Assembly (NCBI GenBank): GCA_964019425.1
Contig: OZ025786.1
Location: forward strand, 868,001 to 932,000
Reading direction: 5' to 3'
Origin: Flectonema sp. DT1601
Taxonomy: Eukaryota > Euglenozoa > Diplonemea > Diplonemida > Diplonemidae
DNA: 64,000 bases
Below the pieces are notes generated by a model. The model saw only the letters and a list, made by a program, of their open reading frames with translations. It had not been told where the DNA came from and ran no database searches. Positions 29,514-39,206 of this stretch are shown here, piece by piece. Position 1 is the first letter of the stretch. Every line of letters begins with the position of its first letter. The position numbers were made by a program, and so were the translations under genes.

Positions 29514-30705
29514 CACCTCTCTCTCTTTTTTTTTTTTTTTTTTCTTTTTTTTTTCCCCTTCCTTCCCTCCTGTTGTAGTAAGATACCATTATAATAATAC
29601 ACACGGATGACTATTACTCGAAATCTTTTTTTATAAAAAAATTAAAAAAAAGAATCGATCAATCTTCACTTATTACTTTTCTGCTCACATTTTTTGCGCC
29701 ACCAATTCAACGAACAAGTTTTGTAGATACAACAAAATAAATAAATAAATAAATAGAAAATCATTTTCCTGTTGTAAGAAACTGCAAATAAAAACAAGTC
29801 AGAACAGAATTCGTCCCCTAGATGTGCACCAGGCATTCAAAAAAACAGTGGTTTACTAAAATAATATATTACAACAAATTTTTGCAAAGTACAACTTACC
29901 ACCTCTATAAAAAAATATTAGAAAAAGTGAAGACTTCTTTTTCTAATCATTTTTTTTTTTTTTTTTTGGTGGTAAGCTTTTTCCTTTACTTGCCAAAAAG
30001 AGAAAAAAAAAAAGAAATAATAATCATAAATAAATAAGTACAGCATGATCATAACAGAGAGAAACAAAGTGCTGCATAACTCGATACGGATAACGAACTA
30101 GGACGCAATAATAACCTACGAGATAAGACAGACAAGGATGTAATTTGTTCACTATCAATATTTGAAAGAACAGAGTCGAGCGTGAGACAAGTGTCAGAAA
30201 AGTCCAACACAGTTACTTCTTTTGATTCTTTTGAACGCTTTCACGAGCAGCGGCGAGTGGATGAAACAGGTCAACCGAGCGATAGCGCACACCCTTGAGG
30301 TGGTGCAAGCCCGCAAGAGTATCTGCCCTATCAGCTTTTGACGGTAGTGTAGTGGACTACCGTGGCTGTAACGGGTAACGGGGAATTAGGGTTCGATTCC
30401 GGAGAGGGAGCCTGAGAAACGGCTACCACATCTAAGGATGTTAATAGCTGCAATGACAACCCTCAGCTAAGGTGATAACAAAAACTAAGACACAAAACAA
30501 TTACTGCGAGACAGAGAAGACACGCGGAGTACCCGAAGTGCTGGAAGATCTTTCCGATTGGCACAACAACAACGGCTGCGAGACAGAGAAGACACGCAAG
30601 TTATTTTTATATTTTAAAACAAGACCAAATTAAAACGTACAATCACACTAACAACACTCCTGTTTGTCACATAAGAAAACAATAAAAAATGAATTCCAAT
30701 CAAAA
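29514..30705. other. Intergenic with an rRNA fragment and small direct repeats
   Basis: Contains homopolymers (29525-29543, 29950-29966), the SSU rRNA fragment (30320-30440), and two copies of CTGCGAGACAGAGAAGACAC near 30502 and 30575. A related CTGTGGAGCAGAAAAGACAC lies inside the neighbouring coding region near 30819. The last point suggests that the 3' end of the next gene was duplicated into its own downstream spacer. Confidence 0.5.
30320..30440 (+). pseudogene. Fragment of nuclear small-subunit (18S) rRNA
   Basis: The stretch reads TATCTGCCCTATCAGCTTTT, then GACGGTAGTG...GGACTACCGTGGC, then AACGGGTAACGGGGAATTAG, GGTTCGATTCCGGAGAGGG and CCTGAGAAACGGCTACCACA. This is the universally conserved helix 11-16 area of eukaryotic 18S rRNA (about position 320-440 in typical numbering). 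Similarity fades after TCTAAGGA and before TATCTGCC, and no other rRNA domain is nearby, so it is an isolated fragment. The stem GACGGTAGT/ACTACCGTGG is preserved. The fragment happens to contain a perfect tRNA-type B box (GGTTCGATTCC). Confidence 0.85.
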
Positions 30706-32112
30706 CTACAGCTTCCCGGGAGGGAAGAACCATCCAGAAGCCCCACCAGGACTCGCCAAGGAAGGCTGGCTGAACTGCGAAGAGAGATATGGCGGCGACG
30801 CAAGTGCTGTGAACGAAGGCTGTGGAGCAGAAAAGACACGCGAAGCATTACCACCCCTAGTAGACTTTTTGTTTGGAGTCTCATACAACAGTGGTGGTGG
30901 GGAGAGGTCATCCAAATCAGGTGGCTGTCGAGTTGGTTGTTCAGTAAACGGTGCGATCTTCTCACGAATGACATCAGTGCGGTAGTCCAGGATGTCAGCA
31001 GCAAAGTCATTTGAGAATGCTGACTTTTGTTTTTCGAACAACTGTCTTCGAAGAGAATCAGCATTATCTTTCTTCTTACGAAGTTTCTCTTGTAGGATAG
31101 CAATCACGTGAGCCTGTTGTCGATAATACTGTCGCACTTCTAACGAGTCTTCCTCCTCCTCAGGAATGGGTGCAAGTTGTGATGCAGATACATTTGTAGA
31201 AATACTTACCGATCTTTTAACACTTTCACGACGAAGAATCTTTCGAAAATTTTCATTTTCCTGCTCCAATTGAAGAATCTGATGTCTTCTCTCCGCCTCG
31301 TTCTCTGCCTCATCAATACATCGATGTTCTACTTCTCTCATCTCTCGTCTGATATTTCTCATTTCTAACTTTGCTAGTTTACTGTCTTCTTGTTCTCGGT
31401 AGTTATCTTTTGCTTTGAGAGATTCACCAAAACCAGTTTCTATTTCATCAGACCAATTTAACAACCAAGAGAGATCCATAACAACTGAAGGTCTGTTGTT
31501 ATCTTCACCTGTTAATATATCAAATAATGCTTTTGGATCATCGCTAAAAGCTGTTATTATATCACGTGAAGGTGACAATAAGAAAGGAACGTATCTTGGC
31601 GTGTCGTCTCCGTGAGCTTCGAAAAACCTATCTAATTCGGTAGCTAATAAAGTGTACTTTTTTGATTGTCTTTTCATATCTCTAACCCACGATTGTAAGA
31701 AGTTATCAATCTCATGTTTCAATGATGGAAATTTAGAGGGTAGCGTTTTAGCTAATTCCTCTGGGTTATCACTATAACTGTCGATTAGACTTGGTACAGC
31801 CTTTGCTCTTGATTCCATACCATGTCGATTGTAAAAGTCAGACAGTCGCTGTACTACTTTTTGAGTAGCCGGATGTCGATCATTTAAGAAATTATCTGGT
31901 CGAGTTCTCCACTTTTCTTGTAATCGTCTCAACTTTTCACCAAACAAAGGTCCATATTCCATAAAGTCACCTTCCATGAAATGCCTCCGACCGATTCCTT
32001 TCATGTACATATCAGTTACGATTTTAGCAGGCACAGAGTACCTTCTCATTAAGTCTCTGATTGCTGTTGCATCATATCGCTGATCGACTGAACTCACCCC
32101 CCTCATTGTCAT
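30706..32112 (-). CDS. Coiled-coil protein of unknown function
   Basis: A 468-residue ORF from the ATG at 32112 (a second ATG follows two codons later). The N-terminal 230 residues look globular and helical (IRDLMRRYSVPAKIVTDMY, HFMEGDFMEYGPLFGEKL, SFPSLKHEIDNFL-like segments). A coiled coil runs from about 245 to 305 and a second from about 330 to 370. The C-terminus is Pro/Ser-rich with SPPPLLYETPNKK and FSAPQPSFTALASPPYLSS. The architecture is typical of cytoskeletal scaffold proteins. I recognise no family. Confidence 0.68.
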   Translation of the reverse strand: MTMRGVSSVDQRYDATAIRDLMRRYSVPAKIVTDMYMKGIGRRHFMEGDFMEYGPLFGEKLRRLQEKWRTRPDNFLNDRHPATQKVVQRLSDFYNRHGMESRAKAVPSLIDSYSDNPEELAKTLPSKFPSLKHEIDNFLQSWVRDMKRQSKKYTLLATELDRFFEAHGDDTPRYVPFLLSPSRDIITAFSDDPKALFDILTGEDNNRPSVVMDLSWLLNWSDEIETGFGESLKAKDNYREQEDSKLAKLEMRNIRREMREVEHRCIDEAENEAERRHQILQLEQENENFRKILRRESVKRSVSISTNVSASQLAPIPEEEEDSLEVRQYYRQQAHVIAILQEKLRKKKDNADSLRRQLFEKQKSAFSNDFAADILDYRTDVIREKIAPFTEQPTRQPPDLDDLSPPPLLYETPNKKSTRGGNASRVFSAPQPSFTALASPPYLSSQFSQPSLASPGGASGWFFPPGKL

Positions 32113-32924
32113 TTATTTACCGCATCTGTGAGAATTGGAATTATTTTTAATAAGTCTGTTTAAGAATATTATTTTGTTCCCTCTCTCTGCGTCTACAATA
32201 GTTGTCTATGAAAATGAATCACTGTTGATGGAGGAAAGGGGAAAAAAATAAATAAATAAAAAATTCTTTATCTCGGGGGTCAAAGTAATTATATTAACGC
32301 ACGGAATGTTTTGTATTTTTCACTCGTAAAACCAAGAAACAATAACAACAAAATAAAAAAAAGGAGGAAGGGGGGGAAAATTAGAATTTAAAAAAAAAAA
32401 GAATTTTTTTTAAATTTACGTTTTTTTTCTTTTTTTTTAAAGTTCTTGATGTTGTTTTTTATATTAAGACTCTTATCCCTCACCCTCCTCCTACTCCCCA
32501 GGCGGGCGCAATAATTTTGCGGGGATTGAAACAGCAGCTAGTTGGTGAAGCAAAGCTGGCATCCCTCATGGAATACGATTATGATAGTAATTTCAATGTG
32601 AGGGCAATGTATTGTTTATATAGAAAGCACTGCTAACAGAGAAAAGAACACGTCATAAGAGAGAAAAGCATTTGCCAAACAGAGAAAAAGAATCAGAGGG
32701 GAAAATAAAATAAAATAAAATAAAACACACAGGGAGCCAAACAACAAGCTCTTCCAATACGTCAACATAACGTGGTGTCCCTTAAGGATAACATGTAAGA
32801 TATTATTAATCTTACAGACTGACTTCAATAAGTCGCCTAAGGATAGTAGCTGATGTCACTCAGTTAGAGTTTTGTCAGCATGAAGACAATAAATAAAACA
32901 AAAATACTCAAATAAACAACACAA
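32113..32924. other. Intergenic, no gene seen
   Basis: AT-rich with G runs at 32362-32378 and a (AAAAT)n stretch at 32702-32724. A short piece (AACATAACGTGG...TTAAGGATA, 32764-32790) resembles 38900-38934, so it is probably part of a dispersed repeat. Confidence 0.45.
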
Positions 32925-34112
32925 CTATTTACTCTTACATCTGTAAACAGCAGTTCTGTTTACCATACGTAATTGATGTGAGACTAATTCTCCAGATGGG
33001 GTTTTTAAGTTTGGTGACCAGACAAGAGGTGAGGCAGGGGCACCGTTTGAAAGGCTGAGTTCTGATCCCAAGATCACTTCCTCATCAGGAAGTTCTCCCT
33101 CAAAAGTCCAAGTGTAAGAAAAGATTTCGTGATCTTGCATGGCAGCACCACATGCACCTCCTCCACAGCATCCGTCCTTCATTGTAAATCCTTCACACAT
33201 CCAACCAGTGTTCTTTGATACGGAAGTACCAACAGGGACGTTCATGAAATTCCATTCCTTGTCCTCAGTGTCCCAGTACTCAACCCAGTTGTGGTTGTTT
33301 AAGTAAAGACCTCCAAAAGGACCATTTGGCTGAACACCTCCTGTCCAGCAGTTAGTGACGTTCTTATTATCTCCAACAAGACCCTTGAAGTCACCTCCAT
33401 TCCAACATGGTGAACCAGTTACTCTTGCTGGGATACCAAGTGATCTGAGGATGTCAACAAAAAGCGTTGCCCAAGCAGTACATGATCCGTATCCGTAGGC
33501 AACAAAGTCGAATGGGGATGCCACTGGAGGAGAGGTACTTGAATGCCAAAGCACGGTGTATTCATCACTTCTTGAAGGAATACCTGGAGGCTGATGTGCA
33601 GTCCAGTTTGTGAAATGAGTTTCAGCGAGAGCCTGAATAGCCGCCCATGTTGAAGTGATGTTCATATCTGCCACTGCAGCAGCGTACTTAGAAAATAAAA
33701 GAGGTCTCCAGTTCGATACCGCCTCCATCGTTGACGAGTGCGGTAAGATGTATGACATCCTGAGAGCGAGTGACATCTCACTTGAGTATCCAGTCACTTT
33801 GTCAGCCATCATTGCGAAAATGATTGAGTCGTCAAGCATACTGTCACCCTGAACAGAAACAGCTCCAGGTAGGTAGAAAGCATCCTTCTTAGGCATGTGC
33901 TGAAGAGTCCAGTTCTTTGCTTCACAGTACGACAACTCACCAGCAACTGGTTTGTATGTACTTTTACAAGTGTTTGCAGTGCATTCACAAAGAACTTTTT
34001 GTGCCATGGCCCAGTCAGGGTATTGAAACTGATCTGTTCCAAAATCCTTCAGCCAATCCTGCCAGTTACCAGCCGATACGGCTGTAGTCGCTATCAAAGC
34101 GATTGTATTCAT
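32925..34112 (-). CDS. Secreted transglutaminase-like protein
   Basis: 395 residues from the ATG at 34112 (MNTIALIATT). The longer frame runs through a poly-Lys homopolymer and does not start convincingly. A signal peptide (about 1-15) is followed by a Cys-containing N-terminal half. The transglutaminase-like core reads YGYGSCTAWATLFVDILRSL (nucleophile Cys211), GIPARVTG, then NNHNWVEYWD (His274). The third position of the triad appears as EWNFMNVP, with Asn where many family members have Asp. There are several NxS/T sites and a second Cys cluster (CEGFTMKDGCCGGGAC). Likely an extracellular or lysosomal crosslinking or protease-like enzyme. The actual reaction cannot be told. Confidence 0.8.
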   Translation of the reverse strand: MNTIALIATTAVSAGNWQDWLKDFGTDQFQYPDWAMAQKVLCECTANTCKSTYKPVAGELSYCEAKNWTLQHMPKKDAFYLPGAVSVQGDSMLDDSIIFAMMADKVTGYSSEMSLALRMSYILPHSSTMEAVSNWRPLLFSKYAAAVADMNITSTWAAIQALAETHFTNWTAHQPPGIPSRSDEYTVLWHSSTSPPVASPFDFVAYGYGSCTAWATLFVDILRSLGIPARVTGSPCWNGGDFKGLVGDNKNVTNCWTGGVQPNGPFGGLYLNNHNWVEYWDTEDKEWNFMNVPVGTSVSKNTGWMCEGFTMKDGCCGGGACGAAMQDHEIFSYTWTFEGELPDEEVILGSELSLSNGAPASPLVWSPNLKTPSGELVSHQLRMVNRTAVYRCKSK

Positions 34113-34184
34113 TATGTAAAGTGTTGCCTGATGAGTGATGATTAATTTATAAACAACCTTGACAAATCCGTGCTCGGTAATATT

Positions 34185-34217
<33 letters not shown>

Positions 34218-34365
34218 TGTCTGGGAAAGGGGAAAAGAAATAGACCTTACAGAGACCTTCTTAGTCTTACCTGTCAAGCATACAGATGGTTATGGAGAAT
34301 AAGATGGTCAACTATTTATTTAAAAATCTAAGAGAACACAAACAAAAAAAGAAATAATAAATCAT

Positions 34366-37300
34366 TTACACGATGTCTTCAGTACAGTCACTCTCACTTT
34401 CATCGATTTCATCTTTTAACAAGTGAAGCAACCTTCCGCTTGGCAGAGAATCTCTAAACCCACCTTCTGGTACCACCCAGGCTTCCATACCACTACGAAG
34501 GAGTAGGTCCCAGGTTCGTTTTTTGACTGCTGCAGAACAGCTTTGACAGGTTTTAATATGAGAGAATACAGCAACAGAAGAAACAGTTGTTGTGTTGTGA
34601 TGGTGAAGACTCAAAGCCAAGGGATAAAACGAGTCAGAAGGATGCAATGAAGACAATGCGTGAGACGAAACCAACAAACCAGCAGCAGAAATTAAATAAA
34701 AACAACATTCAGACCTCACAGTTCCACGAGAAACCCTCGCTGATACCAACGCTTTCAGACGAGTTTTAAATCTTTCTGCCGCAGTACTTACAGCAGCAAT
34801 ACTAGTTAAGGGTCGATAGATACCTTTTCCCATAAGGGCATAAAACGACATCCATCCAACTATGCAAGCGCATAAAAGTGTTTTTTTTCTTCTGATAATT
34901 CCATTTAGCCTCACGTCAAAATACCACTCTGATAAGTGACCTTTAACAAACGACAACGGGTATGTCGATAGTCGTGACATAATCGGTGCGATGCTTTCGG
35001 CTTGATGGACTTTACGCATTCGATGGTCTTCGACCGATGCCAGGAGGGTCTTCTCAGACACAAAACCACTTCTAACATCCGCTGCGATATCATCGTTAAG
35101 GCTATTCTTGTTTGAATATGATTGAAAAACTGAAACCCTTTTCCACATGGGTGCTTTGCAATATTTTTTTAACGATGGATACACTTCCAGTGAAGGCGAT
35201 ATACAACGTCCAGCAAAAGTGACAGTCGATCCTGATAAGGATGGTGTTGCCATCTCAGACTTTAAGAAATTAGGAATCACACCATGAAGCATATCAGGAC
35301 GTGACAACATTGCAGTGATTTGATTCAATGATTCCTGAAGGTTGTGGTTTTTTTTTTTTTTTTTTAAAATACTCAGTGTGGCCGAAATTCTATCTAAGAA
35401 AAGAAGAAAAAAAAAGAATTTACATACCAAACTAAAAGTTATGATTAAAATATCATCAGCCATATGAGCAATAAACGGTGGGTACTCATCTTTGGTGTAG
35501 AATGCAGCAGTTGGAGCAACACGATCGCGTTGAATTATGTTGCAGATATACTCAGCTAAAACCCAACCTTGAGGAATACCTGACTGTCTGCCTTCTGTTA
35601 TTGATAACAGTAAACGTAAATAATCTGATTTAGTGCTGGGTGTTGACAGTTCACTAACAGCATCGATACATGCATCGTGTGAGATTGCGTCGTATGCTTG
35701 TGAAGCATCAAGGTGTGCTAAATAAAATCCACTCGGAGCTATAACTTTTTGAGCTTTTTTCAACAATTGCAACGCAGCTAATATCGGTACATCATCTCTA
35801 ACAACTATCCCTGAATAACTTCGTAAAAGTAAATTTGTTATTTCGGTATTAGGAGAAGGACGTACTTCAAGAGTAGCTGTACCGCTTTCGAATTGTTTAT
35901 AACAAACAGTTTTTGATCTTCTCTGCGGTTTATCAAATCGATAACGGTCAATATGTCTAACAAGCCACGGTTTAAGTCGATGTAGAGAGTACTCAGGACC
36001 TTTACCAAGAGTTGTTCTTAAGACTACATGTTGATGTTTTAATTGTTGAACTTTGTGTTGCCATTTTAAGTTATCAGAATATCGTATTGAGTATGGTGAG
36101 ATTCCACATTTCCAGATTATTCTTGCCCATCTCGGTCCTCCAGATTTTTTAACTCTGAGTTGAAACGGCGCACTCTCATTTAATAATTTTTTTCCATATT
36201 TTTTTTTTTTTTTAATTTTCACATCCGACATAGCAATCTCAACAATATGACCTTCTTCAATGATGAAATTCCCAGCATATTCTTCAGAGCATTGTAAAAC
36301 GCCTCTTATGATGGATGTTATACCATAGTTATTCTCTAGAATCCCACGAACACCGTACAATGATAACTTTTCTATGATTGCCTTAATCATCGATTGTAAG
36401 TAACCATCAAGAGAACCATCATTTAGAATTCGTTGCAATGATGAAAACATTTTTTTTATTTTAATATTCGGATTGATACCTTGTTTTTGAATTTCTTCAC
36501 AGCACTCAATCTCACTCGTAAAGTCTTTTATTGATACCTGTAACGGGACAGGAACAGCTGTATAACCAGGAGTCGTGCTCAGTAGTAGCTTCCAAAGCTT
36601 CCTATACAAGAAAATATGATAGTGTAGAATGCTATGTCCATCTTCTCTTTGAGCAGGAAAATACTCTCTGATAACTGGTACCAATACATGTGCTATAGTA
36701 AAATGAAAAAACCTACCGATTAGTCTATTTCGTACGGCTTGATTTTGTGATTCGTTTTCAGAATGAAAATTTTCTTTTTGAATCCAAGATAGTTTTGATG
36801 TGTGGAGTTGACTAATAAAAACTGATGTTGGTATAAGATCTGTACTACCTCCATGTAGTAACGCATCGACAGCCTTCATGATAATTGATATGTTGTGTTG
36901 AGTTTGCTTGTGAGAACCAAACCAATGAGAAAATAATTTCTTCGCAACACTCTCAACAAACGATCTCACATACACCGCAGGCGTATACCTGGATGATAAC
37001 CCAAATCGGGAATCAAGACCCTCCGTTGATTGGTATCTAAAAGGAATGCTTTTTCGAGACATTTCCAACAAATCGATCTCTCTCCATAAACAAATCGTAA
37101 TTTCTAAATTCAACATTGCCTCATACTCCCATCCCTTCTTAACACGATGCTCTGACAGCAATCTTTTAGCTGCTGGATTCTGCTTGCAATAAATGATCGA
37201 ATTTGGTGTTATGTCGTTGTTAAGAAAGATCCACGAGAAGAGAATCGCTGATTCAGTTGATGGAGTTGGTGACCAAGATCCTGATGAAGAAGATGTAACC

Positions 37301-37896
37301 GACAGAAACGATGAATGCTCTGTGATTGGATTAGTGTATCGAATATGTTTTGAAACAGGTGTTGTACTACTATTCATTATCGTTAAACCATTTTCTTGAT
37401 CTCCCGTACGAAGTTTCAACGCCTCTTCACTAAGTTGGATACCACTTGCTGCAATGTCTATTGGTGATATAGTGGACCAGGAATTCAAATCCATTGCGTA
37501 GTTTAAAGTGACAACTGGTTTTTTAATTCCACTCTCAACAACTAAACTAGTAGCTGGTACAGAATATCTATGTCGTGGTAATGTTTCGATTTCTCCTTTG
37601 GAAACACTAAATTCGGTTTTTTTAAATTTTTTCTTTTTTCTTTTTCGAATCCTCATCTTCTTCTCGCAGTGAAGCCGATGTTCAAATAAACAAATAGGTT
37701 TTGTACATTCGTTGTTTAACCAATTTAGGCAAACCCGATTGCGATAGCTTTTCCATTTACAACCAACTCCAGGTATAAATTCAACACAAACCCATCCAGC
37801 TTGACAGAGACAAGGATGTTTACCTCTTTCATCATTCTCTCTTACTTTTGAAATTAGGTACCGTTTTCGAGACCATTTTTGCTGCGATTTTCCCAT
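34366..37896 (-). CDS. TERT: Telomerase reverse transcriptase, divergent
   Basis: One 93-bp in-frame intron (35427-35335, GTATGT...TTCAG) separates exons 37896-35428 and 35334-34366, giving 1145 residues. Near residues 390-440 the protein reads FHFTIAHVLVPVIREYF then IFLYRKLWKLL, which I align with the TERT-specific T motif. Residues 580-600 (LRVKKSGGPRWARII) could be motifs 1-2. RT motif A is YLAHLDASQAYDAI (about 725-738), B' is GRQSGIPQGWVL, C is IAHMADDILIIT, and E is VTFAGRCISPSLEV. A C-terminal extension (FDVRLNGIIRRKKTLL) resembles the TERT thumb. The three catalytic Asp are present. Oddities are a CCCH-like N-terminal cluster (CLNWLNNECTKPICLFEH) and only about 33 residues between A and B', far less than the usual TERT insertion domain. 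A Penelope-type RT is the alternative. Confidence 0.72.
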   Translation of the reverse strand: MGKSQQKWSRKRYLISKVRENDERGKHPCLCQAGWVCVEFIPGVGCKWKSYRNRVCLNWLNNECTKPICLFEHRLHCEKKMRIRKRKKKKFKKTEFSVSKGEIETLPRHRYSVPATSLVVESGIKKPVVTLNYAMDLNSWSTISPIDIAASGIQLSEEALKLRTGDQENGLTIMNSSTTPVSKHIRYTNPITEHSSFLSVTSSSSGSWSPTPSTESAILFSWIFLNNDITPNSIIYCKQNPAAKRLLSEHRVKKGWEYEAMLNLEITICLWREIDLLEMSRKSIPFRYQSTEGLDSRFGLSSRYTPAVYVRSFVESVAKKLFSHWFGSHKQTQHNISIIMKAVDALLHGGSTDLIPTSVFISQLHTSKLSWIQKENFHSENESQNQAVRNRLIGRFFHFTIAHVLVPVIREYFPAQREDGHSILHYHIFLYRKLWKLLLSTTPGYTAVPVPLQVSIKDFTSEIECCEEIQKQGINPNIKIKKMFSSLQRILNDGSLDGYLQSMIKAIIEKLSLYGVRGILENNYGITSIIRGVLQCSEEYAGNFIIEEGHIVEIAMSDVKIKKKKKYGKKLLNESAPFQLRVKKSGGPRWARIIWKCGISPYSIRYSDNLKWQHKVQQLKHQHVVLRTTLGKGPEYSLHRLKPWLVRHIDRYRFDKPQRRSKTVCYKQFESGTATLEVRPSPNTEITNLLLRSYSGIVVRDDVPILAALQLLKKAQKVIAPSGFYLAHLDASQAYDAISHDACIDAVSELSTPSTKSDYLRLLLSITEGRQSGIPQGWVLAEYICNIIQRDRVAPTAAFYTKDEYPPFIAHMADDILIITFSLVCKFFFFLLFLDRISATLSILKKKKKNHNLQESLNQITAMLSRPDMLHGVIPNFLKSEMATPSLSGSTVTFAGRCISPSLEVYPSLKKYCKAPMWKRVSVFQSYSNKNSLNDDIAADVRSGFVSEKTLLASVEDHRMRKVHQAESIAPIMSRLSTYPLSFVKGHLSEWYFDVRLNGIIRRKKTLLCACIVGWMSFYALMGKGIYRPLTSIAAVSTAAERFKTRLKALVSARVSRGTVRSECCFYLISAAGLLVSSHALSSLHPSDSFYPLALSLHHHNTTTVSSVAVFSHIKTCQSCSAAVKKRTWDLLLRSGMEAWVVPEGGFRDSLPSGRLLHLLKDEIDESESDCTEDIV

Positions 37897-37964
37897 CTGA
37901 AATAAACTATTAGTTGTTAAACAAGAAATATTTCTGTTGTTGAAAAAAAGGCTTCAGCATCTAA

Positions 37965-38092
37965 AGAAAAATCGTGGGACCTGTAAAACCAGCTTAAGAC
38001 TGTGTTGATGTGGTTTATGTTTCTGGCATTCTGACATCATAAGGATCGCTGGTTGTTCTCCCACTTATCTGCCTCTCAATCCCTCAAAAAAA
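37965..38092 (+). repeat. Short poly(A)-tailed repeat, copy 1
   Basis: Plus-oriented copy running from ATCGTGGGACCTGTAAAACC through GGATCGCTGGTT to CTCAATCCCTC and a 7-A end. The same unit appears in the opposite orientation at 39019-39206 and 39389-39586. It lies about 70 bases upstream of the TERT start. The poly(A) end and free orientation indicate a SINE-like retroposon. Confidence 0.65.
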
Positions 38093-39018
38093 CCTCGTTG
38101 AAGGTAGATTTTAGACCCAGATAGATACGTTGTTGGTGGTCCTGTTGTCATAGAAAAATTATCTATATCCTCTATGGTTTAGAAAGCTTTGGTCCCTTCC
38201 TAACTGATGAACAGCTTGGTCCATTGATATGAGCATCAGGAAGGTTGCAAGGAGGATAACTGGATGTACGTTCCCTCCCACATATGTGGGAGGCGAAAAT
38301 GATTCCGATGCGCCTGCTGATTGAAAAACAAGCAAGGACTGCCTTTCCTTATAAGTTGCCACAGGGACCAGTGTATTTCACTTCAAGACATAGCTGATGT
38401 TCCAAACCTCTTGATTTCAAATGGGTATGGACCTACCAAAACCACGGATGTAGAAGCTGAATTGTAAGTTTAAACTCTACGATTTATGTTGATGGCTCTC
38501 ACGACCCCAAGAACTTGGTGCGGCTGTTCAGGTCTCTCCGTAGAAAGCACCGGGGCGTCCAGACTGTGGATACCGAAAGTAGCTATAAGTCCAGCAGGTG
38601 ACCCTGGTCTGTGGCAACCAATCCAAAGACTCCTAATGGGGGTTAACTGCTCGAGTTTGTATCATAAACAACATAACGATAATTTAACATTAGTTTCCAA
38701 GATACGGTGACCCAAGGTAATGTTAGTGTAGGCATATGACGTAAATACTTTGCAATAAATGCTTCTAACTTAGCTGCATACACTTCTCTTTTCCATGGTG
38801 TCATTAAGTGCAGTACGGAATCGAGTTAATGGGTTGAATGTTTAAATTTGTAAAATACAACTGTTTTGTTTTGTAAAATACAACTGTTTTGTTTCGCGTT
38901 AACATAGCGTGGTTTAACATCTGTTAAGGATACAGTGATTATGGTGATGCTTAACTTAGCCTTTTAAAGAGTAATCCATATACCTTACCTCTATGGTGTA
39001 GAAGTAAAATTGCTAAAA
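38093..39018. other. Intergenic with palindrome and old repeats
   Basis: No supported gene. It includes the 20-base perfect palindrome CCTCCCACATATGTGGGAGG at 38273-38292. A block of about 200 bases (38638-38840) is repeated at 55087-55282, and another (38937-39016) has a counterpart at 55447-55540. A TTTTGTAAAATACAACTG unit is doubled at 38845-38890. Confidence 0.5.
38638..39016. repeat. Dispersed repeat, copy 1 of a two-block family
   Basis: Starts GGGGGTTAACTGCTCGA and carries TTAACATTAGTTT, GGTAATGTTAGTGTA, TCTAACTTAGCTGCATACAC and GTGCAGTACGGAATCGAGTT. These occur in the same order at 55087-55282. A second block (TTAACTTAGCCTTTTAA...GAGTAATCCATAT...TATGGTGTAGAAG) follows in both places. 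It is non-coding and of unknown class. Confidence 0.6.
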
Positions 39019-39061
<43 letters not shown>

Positions 39062-39206
39062 ATAGAGAGGCAGGTAAGTGGGAGAGCAAACCCTCGGAAC
39101 CAGCGATCCTTATGATGTATGAATGCGTGCTAAAAATATAAACCACATCAACAGTCTTAAGCTGGTTTTACAGGTCCCACGATTACCCGTCGCCATGGCG
39201 AAGAAA
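39019..39206 (-). repeat. Short poly(A)-tailed repeat, copy 2
   Basis: Read on the minus strand this ends in a poly(A) of about 36 (plus-strand T run 39019-39055). Before the tail come CTGCCTCTCTATCCCTC, GGATCGCTGGTTCCGAGGG and ACCTGTAAAACCAGCTTAAG, and near the 5' end CGCCATGGCGA. It is about 85% similar by eye to copy 3, and similarity stops just beyond the GAAGAAAAG block. Confidence 0.7.

Noticed and set aside
30500-30600. U6 snRNA-like GACAGAGAAGACACGC
   Set aside because: ACAGAGA-like text is present, but the rest of U6 (the AGC triad and intramolecular stem) is not, and the unit is explained as a repeat of neighbouring coding sequence.
38470-38700. Possible RNase H fragment on the plus strand (IYVDGSHDPKN)
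   Set aside because: Only one short motif matches and no other RNase H residues follow in any frame, so I do not call it.
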